Part shown: positions 33,855 through 45,439 of the stretch, one piece after another | Position numbering within the stretch: position 1 is the stretch's first letter | How the letters are laid out: each line of letters opens with the position of its first letter | NCBI RefSeq assembly: GCF_020509005.1 | Contig: NC_063021.1 | Coordinates: forward strand, 992,001-1,056,000 | Direction of reading: 5' to 3' | DNA length: 64,000 bases | Source: Fulvia fulva | Lineage: Eukaryota; Ascomycota; Dothideomycetes; Mycosphaerellales; Mycosphaerellaceae | Position numbers and translations under genes: made by a program | The notes under the pieces: model-generated | Database searches by the model: none | The model's input: only the letters and a program-made list of their open reading frames with translations | Told to the model about the DNA's origin: nothing

Positions 33855-34933
33855 GCAAGGAAGGAATCGTATTTAGCAAGCTAGCTACGAGATAAGGTGA
33901 CAAGTCTTAACCGCGCTTTCCCACTCATCTAGCACCACCGTGTAGCCTCGTTTCGAGAGGTTAGCCCGGAGCAAAAGCTTCCCTCTACGCCCTCCCTCCC
34001 TGTTTGCTCCTTAAGCCAATATCCACCTCCATAGGCCTGAGCCCTTTAGTGCTCTCTATTGACCGACATGCGCATCCGTCCTCTCGGGCTGTACAGACAG
34101 TGTCAGCCGTCGCTGCCAGTGTACACCACGCCCCAGGTTTTGACGCCCTTCGCGTTACCGCAGCCTATCTCTAGAAAGCGGCCGTCCATGCCTCGCAGGT
34201 CTGCTCGGGGCACACACCACGCCGGGCAGCGTACTCCTTGCGTTTCCACCTACTAACCAATATGAAGTTCCTTATCACCCTGCCCTCGATCCTCCCCGAT
34301 CACAGAACTAATCCACTTGCATTGTACGTCTTTTCCCCGTCCTAACAGCCGTCTTTTCCTTGCTCAGGCTATCGTCTTTTCCTCGTCGCAATCTACCATG
34401 TCAGACTAGGTGCGTTGTGTAGCGGGACAGGCAGTGCCTCAGGCAAAACCCTCGTTCCCATACCGGGTGTTCAACAGGCCCTTACAGGCTTCGTCGCGTG
34501 TCCACCTACCCACCGCATTGCCCGCTGGCAAACACCAGATTGTTTCGTAGTCCGCTCGACGCCGTTGCATAGTCCGCTCAGTTGTTGTTCTGTAGTCCGC
34601 TCGTCCAATGTTCGTCGCTTAGCCCGCTCGGTTTGCGGTCTCCGGAGGTGAAAATTCTGCACTCATACCAGAGGTGTCCTGTCGAGCGTATAGGCCACGG
34701 TTCCGCGCCCTTCTTACACGTAGAAAGAAGAGGGACTCGCTCCCGACACGAGTACACGCTCGTCGGATGGTTTTCATACCCGTTTTGCTGGTAGTCCTCT
34801 GTTCGCCGCGGCTTCGCCTACGCTACGCGCCCGTCGCGCCCACGACGCTCCAGCGTGAGAATACTTGGCTCTCTCGTAGCTAGACGAGAGGTTCGTAGCC
34901 GACACCACGTACAGGTGATTCTCGTCGTCGACC
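33855..34933 (-). repeat. Module X, copy 3, full length, un-RIPed
   Basis: Inverse of 18088-19166 with very few differences over 1079 bases, and the same two ends. As with copy 1, the small open frames have no recognisable domain. Confidence 0.9.
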
Positions 34934-34947
34934 AATTGCCGTATATA

Positions 34948-35162
34948 CCGTACGACTAAATCTCTACACTCCTAGCTACCTAGATTATTATACCCACTTT
35001 TAGTACTAGACTAACCTTAGAGATATATCGCGGTAGACTTCGTAGTCGGACTTCCTAATAGCACCTCCGATAGTATAACCTATAATAACATTATAACCGT
35101 AATAGATAGGCTAACGAAGGAAGTCGAGCTAATTCCGATCGGAGCGATAACTATATAGAATA
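34948..35162 (+). pseudogene. Gypsy B integrase, middle piece
   Basis: Between the two inserts the frame reads HS..P..PLLVLD-like, then YIAVDFVVGLPNSTS and NIITVIDRLTKEVELIPI, the start of the integrase catalytic core with its first Asp (D of AVDF). It continues at 38443 after the second insertion. Confidence 0.85.
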
Positions 35163-36217
35163 GGTCGACGACGAGAATCACCTATACGTAGTATCGGCTA
35201 CGAACCTCTCGTCTAGCTACGAGAGAGCCAAGTATTCTTACGCTAGAGCGTCGTAGGCGCGACGGGCGCGTAACGTAGGCGAAGCCGCGGCGAATAGAGG
35301 ACTACTAGCAAAACGGGTATAAAAACTATCCGACGAGCGTGTACTTGTGTCGGGAGCGAGTCCCTCTTCTTTCTACGTATAAGAAGGGCGCGGAACCGTG
35401 GCCTATACGCTCGATAGGACACCTCTAGTATAAGTATAGAATTTTCACCTCCGGAGACCGTAAACCGAGCGGGCTAAGCGACGAACATTAGACGAGCGGA
35501 CTATACGATGGCGTCGAGCGGACTACGAAACAATCTAGTATTTGCTAGCGGGCAATACGGTGGGTAGGTAGACACGCGACGATGCCTATAAGGGCCTATT
35601 AAACACCCGGTATAGGAACGAGGGTTTTACCTAAGGCACTACCTATCCCGCTACATAACGCACCTAGTCTAATATAGTAGATTACGACGAGGAAAAGACG
35701 ATAGCCTAAGTAAGGAAAAGACGGCTATTAGGACGGGGAAAAGATGTATAATATAAGTAGATTAGTTCTATAATCGGGGAGGATCGAGGGTAGGGTAATA
35801 AGGAACTTTATATTAGTTAGTAGGTAGAAGCGTAAGGAGTACGCTACCCGGCGTAGTGTGTGCCCCGAGCAAACCTACGAGGTATAGACGGCCGCTTTCT
35901 AGAGATAGGCTACGGTAACGCGAAGGGCGTCAAAACCTAGGGCGTAGTATATACTAGTAGCGACGGCTAACACTATCTATATAGCCCGAGAGGACGGATG
36001 CGTATGTCGGTCAATAGAGAGCACTAAAGGGCTTAGGCCTATAGAGGTGGATATTAGCTTAAGGAGCAAATAGGGAGGGAGGGCGTAGAGGGAAGCTTTT
36101 GCCCCGGGCTAACCTCTCGAAACGAGGCTATACGGTAGTACTAGATAAGTAGGAAAGCGCGGTTAAGACTTGTTACCTTATCTCGTAGCTAGCTTACTAA
36201 ATACGATTCCTTCCTTA
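35163..36217 (+). repeat. Module X, copy 4, RIPed, full 5' and 3' ends
   Basis: Begins GGTCGACGACGAGAATCACC and ends ATTCCTTCCTTAC. Collinear with copy 1 with C-to-T and G-to-A changes and a short internal deletion near 35506 that removes one of the GAGCGGACTA repeats. Confidence 0.88.
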
Positions 36218-38430
36218 CTAAGCGATATAAACAGCTCTACTCCCCTAGCCCCTAGTATTACGGTCTAATAGGAGGTGCCCGAGGGAGAAGTTGCCGCTAT
36301 ACTAAGGAAGTTACCGGCGAAGAAAGCCCCGGGGCCGGATAGGATCCTAAACGAGCTACTAAAGAAGTGTAGAGATCAACTAGCCCTAGTAGTTATAGCG
36401 ATCTTTAACGCCTACCTATAGACCGGATACTACCCGATAGCTTTTAAACAATCGACGATAGTAGTCCTACGTAAGCCGTAGAAGGAAGACTATACGTAGG
36501 TAAAGTCGTACCGCCTAATTGCGCTCCTTAATACTCTTAGGAAGGCGCTTAAGAAGCTAGTTATAACGAGACTCTCTAAGGCGGTAGAGGAACACTCCCT
36601 ACTCCCGGACACCTAGATAGGTACGCGCCTATAGCGATCGACGCTATCCGCGATAGAACTTATCACCTCTTAGGTAAAGGCTATCTAGTATAAGAATAGG
36701 GACAAGGTAGCTTCCTTACTTAGCCTAGACATATCGGGAGCCTTCGACTACGTGTTATACCCGCGGCTACTCTATATCCTAAGGTCGAAAGGACTCCCTA
36801 AGTAGCTTGTTAACTTCCTACGGTCCTACCTCTAAAACCGTAGTACGTCGATCCTAGTCGGCTAGTATAGAAGCCTATTTTAAGTAGTCTATACTAGAAT
36901 CCCGTAAGGCTTAACGCTAGTACCTATTCTATTCCTCTTCTTTATAGCGACGCTACTCCTAGCCCTAGAATCCTAGAACACCGCTACGAGCGGCTTCGTA
37001 GACGACACAAACATCCTAGCGTAGTCTTCCTCGACTAAGGAGAACTATAGGCTACTAGAAGAGAAGTATAAGATCTACGAGGACTAGGCTAGGAGGTACG
37101 GGGCTCGGTTTACCCTAGAAAAGTACAATCTAATACACTTTACGCGCCGGCTACGGTTCTATAATATATAAGCTTCTATCTAGATATAGGGACACACGAC
37201 TAACCCGGTAAATCAGCTTAGGATCCTCGGACTATAGGTAGACCTAGCGCTACGGTAGAGGAAGTACGTATAGGCAATATTACGGAAAGTTAAATAGAAT
37301 ATAGCATTATACTAGAGGCTTACTACGTCTATATAGGGGGCGGACTTCTAGTAGTCACGACTTCTATATACGGCTATTATACGGCTAGTCCTTACCTATA
37401 GTAGCTAAGTATAGTCCTTAGGCGAGAGGGTCTACCTATCGAAGGGACTCGTCGCGCCGCTAGCGAAGATCTAAAACTAATACCTAAGGAAGGTCACCGG
37501 GGTATATAAGTCGATACTAACGAGGATACTTAAGTACGAGACCGCTATACCGCCGATCGACCTATATATCTAGGGACTACGGACCTCCTACTTAGGCAAG
37601 TCGGTATAGTACCTAGTATAGAAGGTCATCGCTAGTACAGTCGTAAGGGCCCGCGAATTAGTACTAGCGTATAAGGGTATTCGACCCGGAAACAAGCCGA
37701 ACTACCGGGTAAGGGACGAATAGCTAGTAATATAATAGGAAGGTAAGAAATCGTTTATAGAGCAACTATAGAAAGAGAGGTAGAACAACTAGGTTATAGG
37801 GTATAGTAGACGCCCTTAGCTAGCGGGACAACCTAAGGAATAGTTAGCTACAAAATCCGCGGTCAAGTACCCCCCGAAGCTTATCTACTACCGCCTTACG
37901 AGGGTATAGAGTAGTATAGTAACCTAACTACGAAGCGAACACATCGGCCTCTAGGGGTACCTATTATAGAGGAAGGTTCTAGGATACACGAATACTAGCT
38001 ACCCCTACGGCTATCGCTTTTAGAACGTACGGTACGTACTCCTCGTCTATCCGAGGTAGTCGCTAGGAAGGGGGGAGTAGATAGTAAAGGCGAGGAACCG
38101 GACGATTAGGCTACTTCTTAATAACGCTAAGGACCTACGGCGTATTACGAACTAGATACTAGAGAAGGGCTAGCTAGAACAGTACCGCCTAGTAGGAGTA
38201 GTATAGGAAGAGAGGACACGACGTAGCGCGACGAGACCGGCTAGGAGCGGGGGCTAACGGGGTAGTAATATAGACTACGTACGTTTAGAGGGAAAGCTAA
38301 TCTAGATAAGGAGTAGTCGGGGGCGGGAAGGGTTTTTACCTATTCGGGTTTCCCTTTATATATAACAAAAGATATATACCTATATAGGCCGGATAGGGTC
38401 CTAGAATAGGGGAATGACAAATCTATCTAT
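36217..38430 (+). pseudogene. LINE B: RT and 3' end of an A-family LINE (RIPed)
   Basis: Aligns to LINE A from about 16931 to 18087 and on through 21284-22340 without interruption, so it shows the intact arrangement across the X1-T1 insertion point (about 37366). RT blocks are recognisable (GFVDDTNILA at about 36990). It ends in the A-family 3' UTR and (TATC)n. Confidence 0.85.
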
Positions 38431-38442
38431 CTATATAGAATA

Positions 38443-39720
38443 CGGCAAGACTTTTCCTAAAGTATATATTCTCCCGACGCGGATTTCCTAATACTATTAC
38501 TTTAGACTACGGTAAATAATAGGTTACTACCTTCTAGAAGAAACTTTATAAGATACTTCGTACAAGTCGTAAGCTAAGTTCTTTATACTACCTAGAAACT
38601 AATAGATAGTCGGAACGTACTAACTAAGTAATAGAATAGTATCTCCGTATATTTAATAACGAGGCACAAGATAACTAGGTAGAATAGCTTTGTCTAGCTT
38701 AGTTTACGATTAATAACCACCTTTCTAAAACTACTAGTGTGTCGCTATTCTACGCTACTTTAGGCTATAATCCTAAGTTTATAGAGCGCGTAGACCTAAG
38801 CGCTAGAAAAGAGGGAGGACTAACTACTCTCTAGCGACTAGATACGCAATCGGCTAAAGCCTTCGTACGCCGGATTTACGACCTTTATAAGTACCTTTAA
38901 GAAAATATACGGATATTATAAGCTCTCTAAGCTAAGGTAGTAAACCGCTACCGAAGTATCCCGCTAGACTATAAAGTAGGCGACTAGGTATACCTAAGCA
39001 CTAAGAATATCCGTACGACTCGACTATCTAAGAAGCTTAATAGAAGATACGCTAGTCCGTACTAGATTATAGAAGTTATACTAGCTAAGCTCTTATATAA
39101 ACTAAGATTGTCGGACGCTATAGTAGGACTTAATAACTGCTTTTATACCTCGTTACTTTAGCGAGCCGATCATCTCGACTTCCTACTACTCGAAGGCTAG
39201 TATCTAGTACTACTACCGCCGATAACTATTAAGCCCGATACTACCGAAGCCGATATAGTCGCTAATATAGTCGTAATACCTATATATATAAGGTAGAGAA
39301 GATCTTAGATATATATACTCGTAAGCGAGTAGGCAAAGTAAAGAAGGGGTAGAAGCGTAAAGTAGACACTTAGTATAAGGTAAAATGGCTTAGATATTAG
39401 AATAAGGAGGATAGTAAGACCTAGTAACCGGCTAAGAACATATTTAAACACGCGGCCGCCGCTACTATAGACTTTTACTATAGTCGGCCGGAGTTGTCTA
39501 CGCCTATAAGCTTCGTAGCTCTATCTAATTAGGTCCCCCTAAGCATTTCTCGAAGGGAGCCGGTCGCGGATAGGCTAGTTATAGATAGACTAGATATAGA
39601 TATGTTACTAGACGATAAGAAGGTATTAGAGGATAATTAGACTTTCGTATAGTTATAGAGTAGTACGGGCAAGTCGCCGTATAAGATAGATAACGCTTAG
39701 AGGACTAAGACGCGTTTTTA
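38443..39720 (+). pseudogene. Gypsy B integrase C-terminal half and chromodomain
   Basis: Reads LFLKYIFSRRGFPNTIILDYG (second Asp), AQDN.VE and NNHLSKTTSVSPFYATLGYNP (integrase core end), then VNRYRSIPLDYKVGD.VYLSTKNI (SH3-like region). At about 39285-39420 comes a chromodomain: VEKILDIYTRKRVGK, then YKVKWLRY and EDSKT. Chromodomains target integration to heterochromatin, which fits the nesting. A polypurine tract AGAGGGGGGG (about 39719-39729) leads to the right LTR. Confidence 0.85.
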
Positions 39721-39732
39721 GAGGGGGGGTAC

Positions 39733-39916
39733 TATTACGGGCAGCCCGCGACCCCTCACTATAGCTACGTTAGCCCGGGTGAACCGCGGACCTTCCGTAT
39801 CGGGTTAGCGCGGCTTAGCTTTACTTTATAACTTCGCCGCGCCTCGCGCTCCTCTTTCGTAGCTTTATAGAACAATAACTATCTCTCTCGGACCCTATAG
39901 TATACGCGCCCTTATA
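39733..39916 (+). repeat. Gypsy B right LTR
   Basis: 184 bases, the partner of 27744-27927, followed by the ATCTA target duplication and then the resumed pol frame of Gypsy A. Confidence 0.92.
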
Positions 39917-39921
39917 ATCTA

Positions 39922-42900
39922 GACCAATTCTTAAACAAGTAGTTCAATTACAACCCGAAGGAGAAGTTACCGCCGATATACTACGATATTACGGACGCTT
40001 TCTTAGCTAAGGATTATAAAGGACTCCTACCTTACCGACTAGGCGTAGATTATAAGATTTATATTAAGCCTAATAGTCTATAAGAGCTACTATACCGTAA
40101 GCCCTACGGTCTAGCTAAGAAGGAGAACGAGGTAGTTAAGAAATAGCTAGACGAGTAAATATCTAAAGGGAAGGTACGGAAAGTAGGGCAAAAGACGAGC
40201 TAGTCTTCTATACTAGTACTAGTAGTACATAAGCCTAGAGGTAGGCTATATGTTTATATCGACTATAGAGGATTAAATACGATCACTATTAAGAACCGGT
40301 ATCCAATTCCCTTAATATAAGAGACGCTTAACCGTATATACGGTAAGAAGTACTTTACGAAGCTAGATATTATAGTAGCCTTTAATAAGTTACGGATAGC
40401 TAAAGGGCACGAGTAGTTAACGGCGTTTACGACACGATACGGCATCTACGAGTGTCTAGTGTTACTATTCGGCTTGTGTAACGGACTAGCATCGTTCTAA
40501 TTATATATTAATAAGGTCTTATAAGAACACCTAGACGACTTTATATCGGCCTACCTAGAGAACGTACTTATCTTTAGTAACATCTTAGAGGAGCACATTA
40601 AACACGTACGGAAGGTTCTTACTAAGCTACGCGATATAGGACTTATAGTAGACATTGATAAAAGCGAATTCTACTAATAGAAGGTGAAGTATCTTAGGCT
40701 AATTATAACCCCTAACGGTATCGAGATAGACCCTAAGAAACTCGAATATATTTAGACATAGGAAGCTCCTAAGAACCTAAAGGATGTCTAGGCCTTCCTT
40801 AGATTTACTAACTTCTATAGGCGGTTTATCGAAGCATTTTCGCGTATAGCTACTCCTCTTATAAACCTGACCAAGTCGGACGGACTAAGTAATTATAAGA
40901 ACAGAAGGATTTAATAGTTACTAGATTGCTAACGAGCCTTTAACAATTTGAAAGCTACGTTTAGCAAAGCCGGTATACTCGTACATTACGTACTAGATAG
41001 GGAAACAGTAGTAGAGACAGATTCTTTAGATTTTATAAACGCCGGCGTACTTTCGTAGTATAACGAGAATAGTATACTATATCCTATAGCCTTCTACTCG
41101 AAGAAGTTAAGTCTATAGGAGTGCAATTATGAAATCTATAATAAGGAACTATTAGCTATTATTAAGGCTTTTAAGGAATAGAGACCCGAGCTTGCCTACG
41201 AGGTAGATAATAAGGACTTATAGCTAGTCAAGATTTATACCGACTATAAGAACCTAGAATACTTTATAAAGACAAAGTAGGTAAATCGGCGACAAGCGCG
41301 TTAGGCTAAGTTCTTATTATAGTTCAACTTTAAGATAATATACCGTCTAGGACTTTAAGGTATAAAGCTAGACAGCCTAACGAGACGTAGCTAGGACCTT
41401 CTATAGGGGGTAGGCGACCCTCGGAACTAGCATTAGTATTAGATATTACTATCTCCTAAGCGATTCCTTAAGATCGCCTTACTATAGGCAATAGTAGAAG
41501 ATACGCCGGAAGAAGAGGAACTAGTATAGCTAAACCCTAAAGCTAAAGAGTTTATACCTGTAGAACGAGATACGCCTACTAAATAACCGGCGACGCGTAA
41601 AAGTTAGCGGGAAGCCGAACTCGAGTATTAAATGTCGACGGCGTACGTAACCGATAACGAGCTTAAGACCGCGATTAAGGACCTATAGAAAGACCGTACT
41701 CCTATACTACTATAGAGAGCGAAGATTTACCTAGTATACTATAAAGTAGATAGCGACCTACTAGATATTCGAAATCAATACGACGGCTAGAGCTTATAGG
41801 TACTAAATGACTAAGCCTTATAGACTAGGATAATCAAGATAAACTATAACGCTCTAGTAGTAGGCTATCTAGGACGAGCTCGTACTTATAAACTCGTAGT
41901 ACGTAAATTCTACTAGCCTAGATTAGCGAGATCCGTACGTAGATATACCGCGAATTACCGTACCTATTATATAATAAAATCTCTATACTCCTAGATACTA
42001 GGATTATTATAGCCACTTCCTATTCTAGATCGGCCTTAGAAACATATTATAGTCGACTTCGTTATCGGACTCCTAGATAGTACTCTTAACGGTATAGTCT
42101 ATAACAATATTATAACCGTTACTAATAGGCTTACTAAGGAAGTCGAGCTGATCCCTATTAGCGCGATAATAGTATAGAATACGGCAAGGCTTTTCCTTAA
42201 ACATATGTTCTATCGGCGCGGGTTTCCTAATACTATTATATTAGACCGTAGTAAGTAGTAGGTTACTACCTTCTAGAAGAAACTCTATAAGATACTCCGT
42301 ATAAATCGTAAGCTAAGTTCTTCGTATTACCTAGAAACTAATAGATAGTAAGAACGTACTAACTAGGCGATAGAAAAGTATCTTCGTATATTTACTAATA
42401 AGGCATAGGACAACTAGGTAGAATAGCTATACCTTACTTAGTTCGCGATTAATAATCACCTATCTAAGACTACTAGTATATCGCCGTTCTACGCTACCTT
42501 AGGCTATAACCCTAAGTTTATAGAGCGAGTTAACCTAAACGCTAGAAAGGAGGGAGGACTAACTACTCTCTAGCGACTAGATACGCGATTAGTAGAAACC
42601 TTTATACGTCGAATTTACGAGCTTTATAAGTACCTTCAAGAGAATATACAAATATTATAAGCTCTCTAAGTAGAAGTAGCAAACCGCTACCAAAGTATTC
42701 CTCTAGACTATAAGGTAGGTAATTAGGTATATCTTAGTACTAAGAACATCCGTACGACTCGACTATCTAAGAAGCTAGATAGGAGATATACCGGCCCTTA
42801 CTAGATTACGGAAGTTATACCGGCTAGACTCTCTTATTAACTAAAACTATTAGACGCTCTAGTAGGACTTAATAACTACTTCTATACCTTACTACTATAA

Positions 42901-43680
42901 CGAGCCGACCACCCCGATTTCCTACTACTTAAAGGGTAGTATCTAGCGCCGCTACTACCGATAACTATCGAACCTAATACTACCGAGGCTAATATAGTAG
43001 CCGATATAGTAGTAGTACCTACGTATATATACGAGGTAGAAAAGATCCTTAATATATACACCCGTAAGCGGGTAGGCAAGGTGAAGAAGGGGTATAAGCG
43101 TAAGGTAGATATATAGTATAAGGTAAAAAAAGCTAGATATTAGAACGAGGAGGATAGTAAGACCTAGTAACCTATAGAGGATATACTTAAACACGTAGCC
43201 GCCGCTATTATAGACTTTTACTATAACCGGCCGGAGTTGTCTACGCCTATAGGCTTCGTAGCTCTATCTAACTAGTCCCTACTAGCTACTAAGGTGCTCG
43301 GGCTTAATACGATTAGGGTTATTCCGAAAGACACCGTTATAAATAAGTCGCCTCGAGCCTTACCTCTAATAGAATCTGCTCCGTATATATTCGATACTCG
43401 AGTAGAGCCTATAGAGCCTATAATAATACCTAACTTTAGTTATAAGGATTATACGTAAGTACTAGCCGAAGATAGACTTAGGTCTACGGCAAGCTAGCTA
43501 ACTAGGTAATATATTTCTCGAAGGAAGCCGGTCGAGGATAGTCTTAATAGAGCGAATACGATATTATTAGATGACGATAGGGCACTAGAGGATAATTAGG
43601 CGTTTACGCGATTATAGAGCTCGATAGGCAAGTAGCCTTATAAGGTATATAACGCTTAGAGGACTAAGGCGTGTTTTAGG
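39922..43680 (+). pseudogene. Gypsy A pol, second half: RT, RNase H, integrase, chromodomain (RIPed)
   Basis: Takes up at the residues that follow 27743, as judged by the intact order in Gypsy B at about 30960. RT near 40220-40700 ([30 protein letters not shown] at the catalytic box), RNase H about 41040-41190, integrase about 41930-42640 (HIIVDFVIGLLDSTLN, DRSK), chromodomain about 43030-43170. This copy has no later insertions, so it is the better template for the integrase region. Confidence 0.85.
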
Positions 43681-43692
43681 AGGGGGGGAACT

Positions 43693-43875
43693 ATTATAGG
43701 CAGCCCGTAACCCCTTACTATAGCTACGTCGGCCCGGCTAAACCGCGGACCTTCCGTATTAGGTTAGCGGGGCTTAGCTTTACTTTATAACTTCGCCGCG
43801 CCTCGCGCTCCTCTTTCGTAGCTTTATAGAATAATAACTCTCTTATTCGGACCCTATAGTACGCGCGCCCTTATA
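43693..43875 (+). repeat. Gypsy A right LTR
   Basis: About 183 bases, TATTATAGGCAGCCCG..CGCGCCCTTATA, the partner of 24482-24665, followed by ACTAG and the resumed ORF1 of LINE E. Confidence 0.9.
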
Positions 43876-43880
43876 ACTAG

Positions 43881-45268
43881 AGACTTATAAGGAGTAGACT
43901 ACTAAAGTCGCGAAGTCGGTACGAGTCTCCTACTAATAGTATACCGTTATCGTCTACGGGGTCCCTAGGATATTTAAGGTCGAAGACCTTCCCTAACTCT
44001 AAGTATAGAACTAGAACATATCCCTAGGAGTACGACTAACGAAGGCGGTATAGTTATATAAGATAGTAGACCGAGAGAAGACGTATTTATCGCTTCTAAT
44101 CTAGGTAGAGATAGCGGAATAAGCTAACTAGATACTAGATAATAGACTATTCTATAACTACGAGAGAATAGATACGGAGATCTATTAGAGTAGCTATAGG
44201 GTACTATAGTACTTCTAATACTAATAGTACGGCTATATAGCCCTTAAACACGGGGAGAAGACCCTAAGGTACCCTTACTACGTAGGCCTATACTAGGGAA
44301 GGGAATGCCCTAAAGAGGAGAGTAGGTATATATACTACGGTAGAAGGCACCTAGCGTACTTAAACTAATACCTAGCTAGAATAGTAGTATAAGAACGAGC
44401 GAGACAAGTCAGGATCTCTATACTAGCTAGGTACCCCTAACGATAGTAGGAGGGACCTACCGTATATAAGGACTTCGAGCCGAGTAAGAGGAAGAGGGTA
44501 GAAGAGACGAATAAGGGAACCTAACCTTAAACGTATCTACCTCCCGGTAGGCCTCGACACCTTAACCGGGCTACTAACGAACTAGGCTAAATACGAATCT
44601 TTAGGGCGCCCTAGCGGCCCTAGGGCTAGCCGGATAGCGGGATATAGGCTTAGGAGATATAGTAGGTTAGTACGGAAATAGACCTTACGGATAACAAATA
44701 ATACTATATAATAATATTACTATCGTATAGTATAACGTAAACAAAAGTAGAGACAAGGTCTAGCGCCACTTTCTATAAGAGCTAGACCCGCTACGGTACT
44801 ACGTTATTACGGTATAGGAACTATAGATCAATCCCTAGGTAGGACTCCTAGCTACTTATAATAACCGGAGATACTATACCGTAATTACGGGCGAACGAGG
44901 CGTTATCCCGAGGATATATATATACGTAAGTAAGACTATAGACCTTGAGTCGTAGAAGGTTATACTACCGTAGTAGGGTAACCTAGGAGACATAACATTA
45001 ATCTAGATCGACACGACATAAGGCTCTATCTAGATCTATAACGTTTATAACCCGCTACCGCGGGGTCGGATGAGTAGGGAACTAGGAATCCTCGCCTACC
45101 TAGAGCGGACCCTAAGCTAAGACATAAAGTAAGTACTCCTCGGCGACTTTAACCTCTACTACCTATAGTAGGTATTACGGTTCACCTCGTAAGGCTATAC
45201 TTAGCGTTACGTAACTAAGTACGCTAGCGCGCCCGGACCCTAGACCCTAACCTTAACGTTTGCTTTAT
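43881..45268 (+). pseudogene. LINE E, part 3: end of ORF1 with zinc knuckles, and start of the endonuclease
   Basis: ORF1 resumes in frame (TYKE.TTKVAKSVRV, YTVIVYGVPRIFKVEDLP, NISLGVRLTKAV). A knuckle cluster follows (about 44215-44390): YFQYQ.YGYIALKHGEKT, in which Cys codons appear as Tyr through G-to-A RIP, then GRECPKEESRYIYYGRRHLAY. ORF2 starts near 44700 with an apurinic-type endonuclease: INPWVGTP-like, GVIPRIYIYV, YNVYNPLPRG and LLGDFNLYYL (about 45138). Similarity fades at about 45190-45268 where an LTR-like sequence begins, so RT is missing. A Tad-like LINE, family distinct from A and T. Confidence 0.78.
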
Positions 45269-45435
45269 TATTACGGCCCTAGGCCTAGCGAATGTCTAGC
45301 TAGTACGTAGGTCACGTGACCGCGCGTACTAGCGTAGCACCTCGGCTTATATATAGCCTCGGCGTACCTCGCGCTCCTCTTTCCTACGTACCTAGTTACT
45401 TTATATTAATACGGCTATAAACCGTTATACTTAGC
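45269..45435 (+). repeat. Probable left LTR of Gypsy D
   Basis: Begins TATTACGGCCCTAG like the RIPed TG..CA repeats of Gypsy A/B and contains a TATA-like box (GGCTTATATATAGCC) followed by CCTCGCGCTCCTCTTTC, also seen in the Gypsy A/B LTRs. A partner LTR is not in the window, so the right boundary is a guess. Confidence 0.45.
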
Positions 45436-45439
45436 TAGG

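Larger units (their letters stand above)
32994..34933 (-). mobile_element. Composite element X3-LINE C, un-RIPed, minus strand
   Basis: Flanked by the 14-base duplication AATTGCCGTATATA (32980-32993 and 34934-34947) inside the integrase zinc-binding region of Gypsy B. It holds module X copy 3 (34933 down to 33855, full length) fused to only the last 860 bases of an A-family LINE (33854 down to 32994). CA and TG are abundant, so it arrived after RIP of Gypsy B. Total 1940 bases. Confidence 0.92.
35163..38430 (+). mobile_element. Composite element X4-LINE B, RIPed
   Basis: Flanked by the 12-base duplication CTATATAGAATA (35151-35162 and 38431-38442), which interrupts the integrase of Gypsy B; the uninterrupted sequence is at about 42170 in Gypsy A. 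Module X copy 4 (35163-about 36217) is fused to an A-family LINE starting between endonuclease and RT (36217-38430). Heavy CpA depletion in both parts shows they were RIPed, so this insertion is older than X3-LINE C 230 bases away. Confidence 0.9.
27744..39916 (+). mobile_element. Gypsy B: Ty3/Gypsy chromovirus nested in Gypsy A and itself split twice
   Basis: Left LTR 27744-27927, right LTR 39733-39916, each 184 bases. The 5-base target duplication ATCTA (27739-27743 and 39917-39921) is exact, as expected for Gypsy integrases. Removing the inserts at 32994-34933 and 35163-38430 leaves about 6.9 kb. It belongs to the same family as its host Gypsy A. Order: gag (about 28200-30150), protease, RT (about 31260-31760), RNase H (about 31980-32330), integrase (split in three) and a chromodomain (about 39285-39420). 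RIPed throughout. Confidence 0.92.
24482..43875 (+). mobile_element. Gypsy A: Ty3/Gypsy chromovirus, RIPed, split by Gypsy B
   Basis: Two long terminal repeats (24482-24665 and 43693-43875) of about 184 bases begin TATTA and end TTATA, the RIPed forms of TG..CA. Native interior is 24666-27743 and 39922-43692, giving about 7.2 kb without Gypsy B. The flanks are ACGAG and ACTAG, an imperfect 5-base duplication; removing one restores the ORF1 frame of LINE E. Order: gag, protease, RT, RNase H, integrase and a chromodomain, which defines a chromovirus. A G-rich polypurine tract (about 43680-43690) precedes the right repeat. All frames are full of RIP stops. Confidence 0.9.

Noticed and set aside
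42882..43194. Minus-strand hydrophobic frames with many Tyr and Leu residues
   Set aside because: Antisense to the integrase-chromodomain part of Gypsy A; RIP enriches TA, which creates Tyr, Ile and Leu codons on the opposite strand.
24477..43880. An exact 5-base target duplication for Gypsy A
   Set aside because: The flanks are ACGAG and ACTAG, with one mismatch not of RIP type. The insertion is supported by frame continuity, but the duplication is only imperfect.
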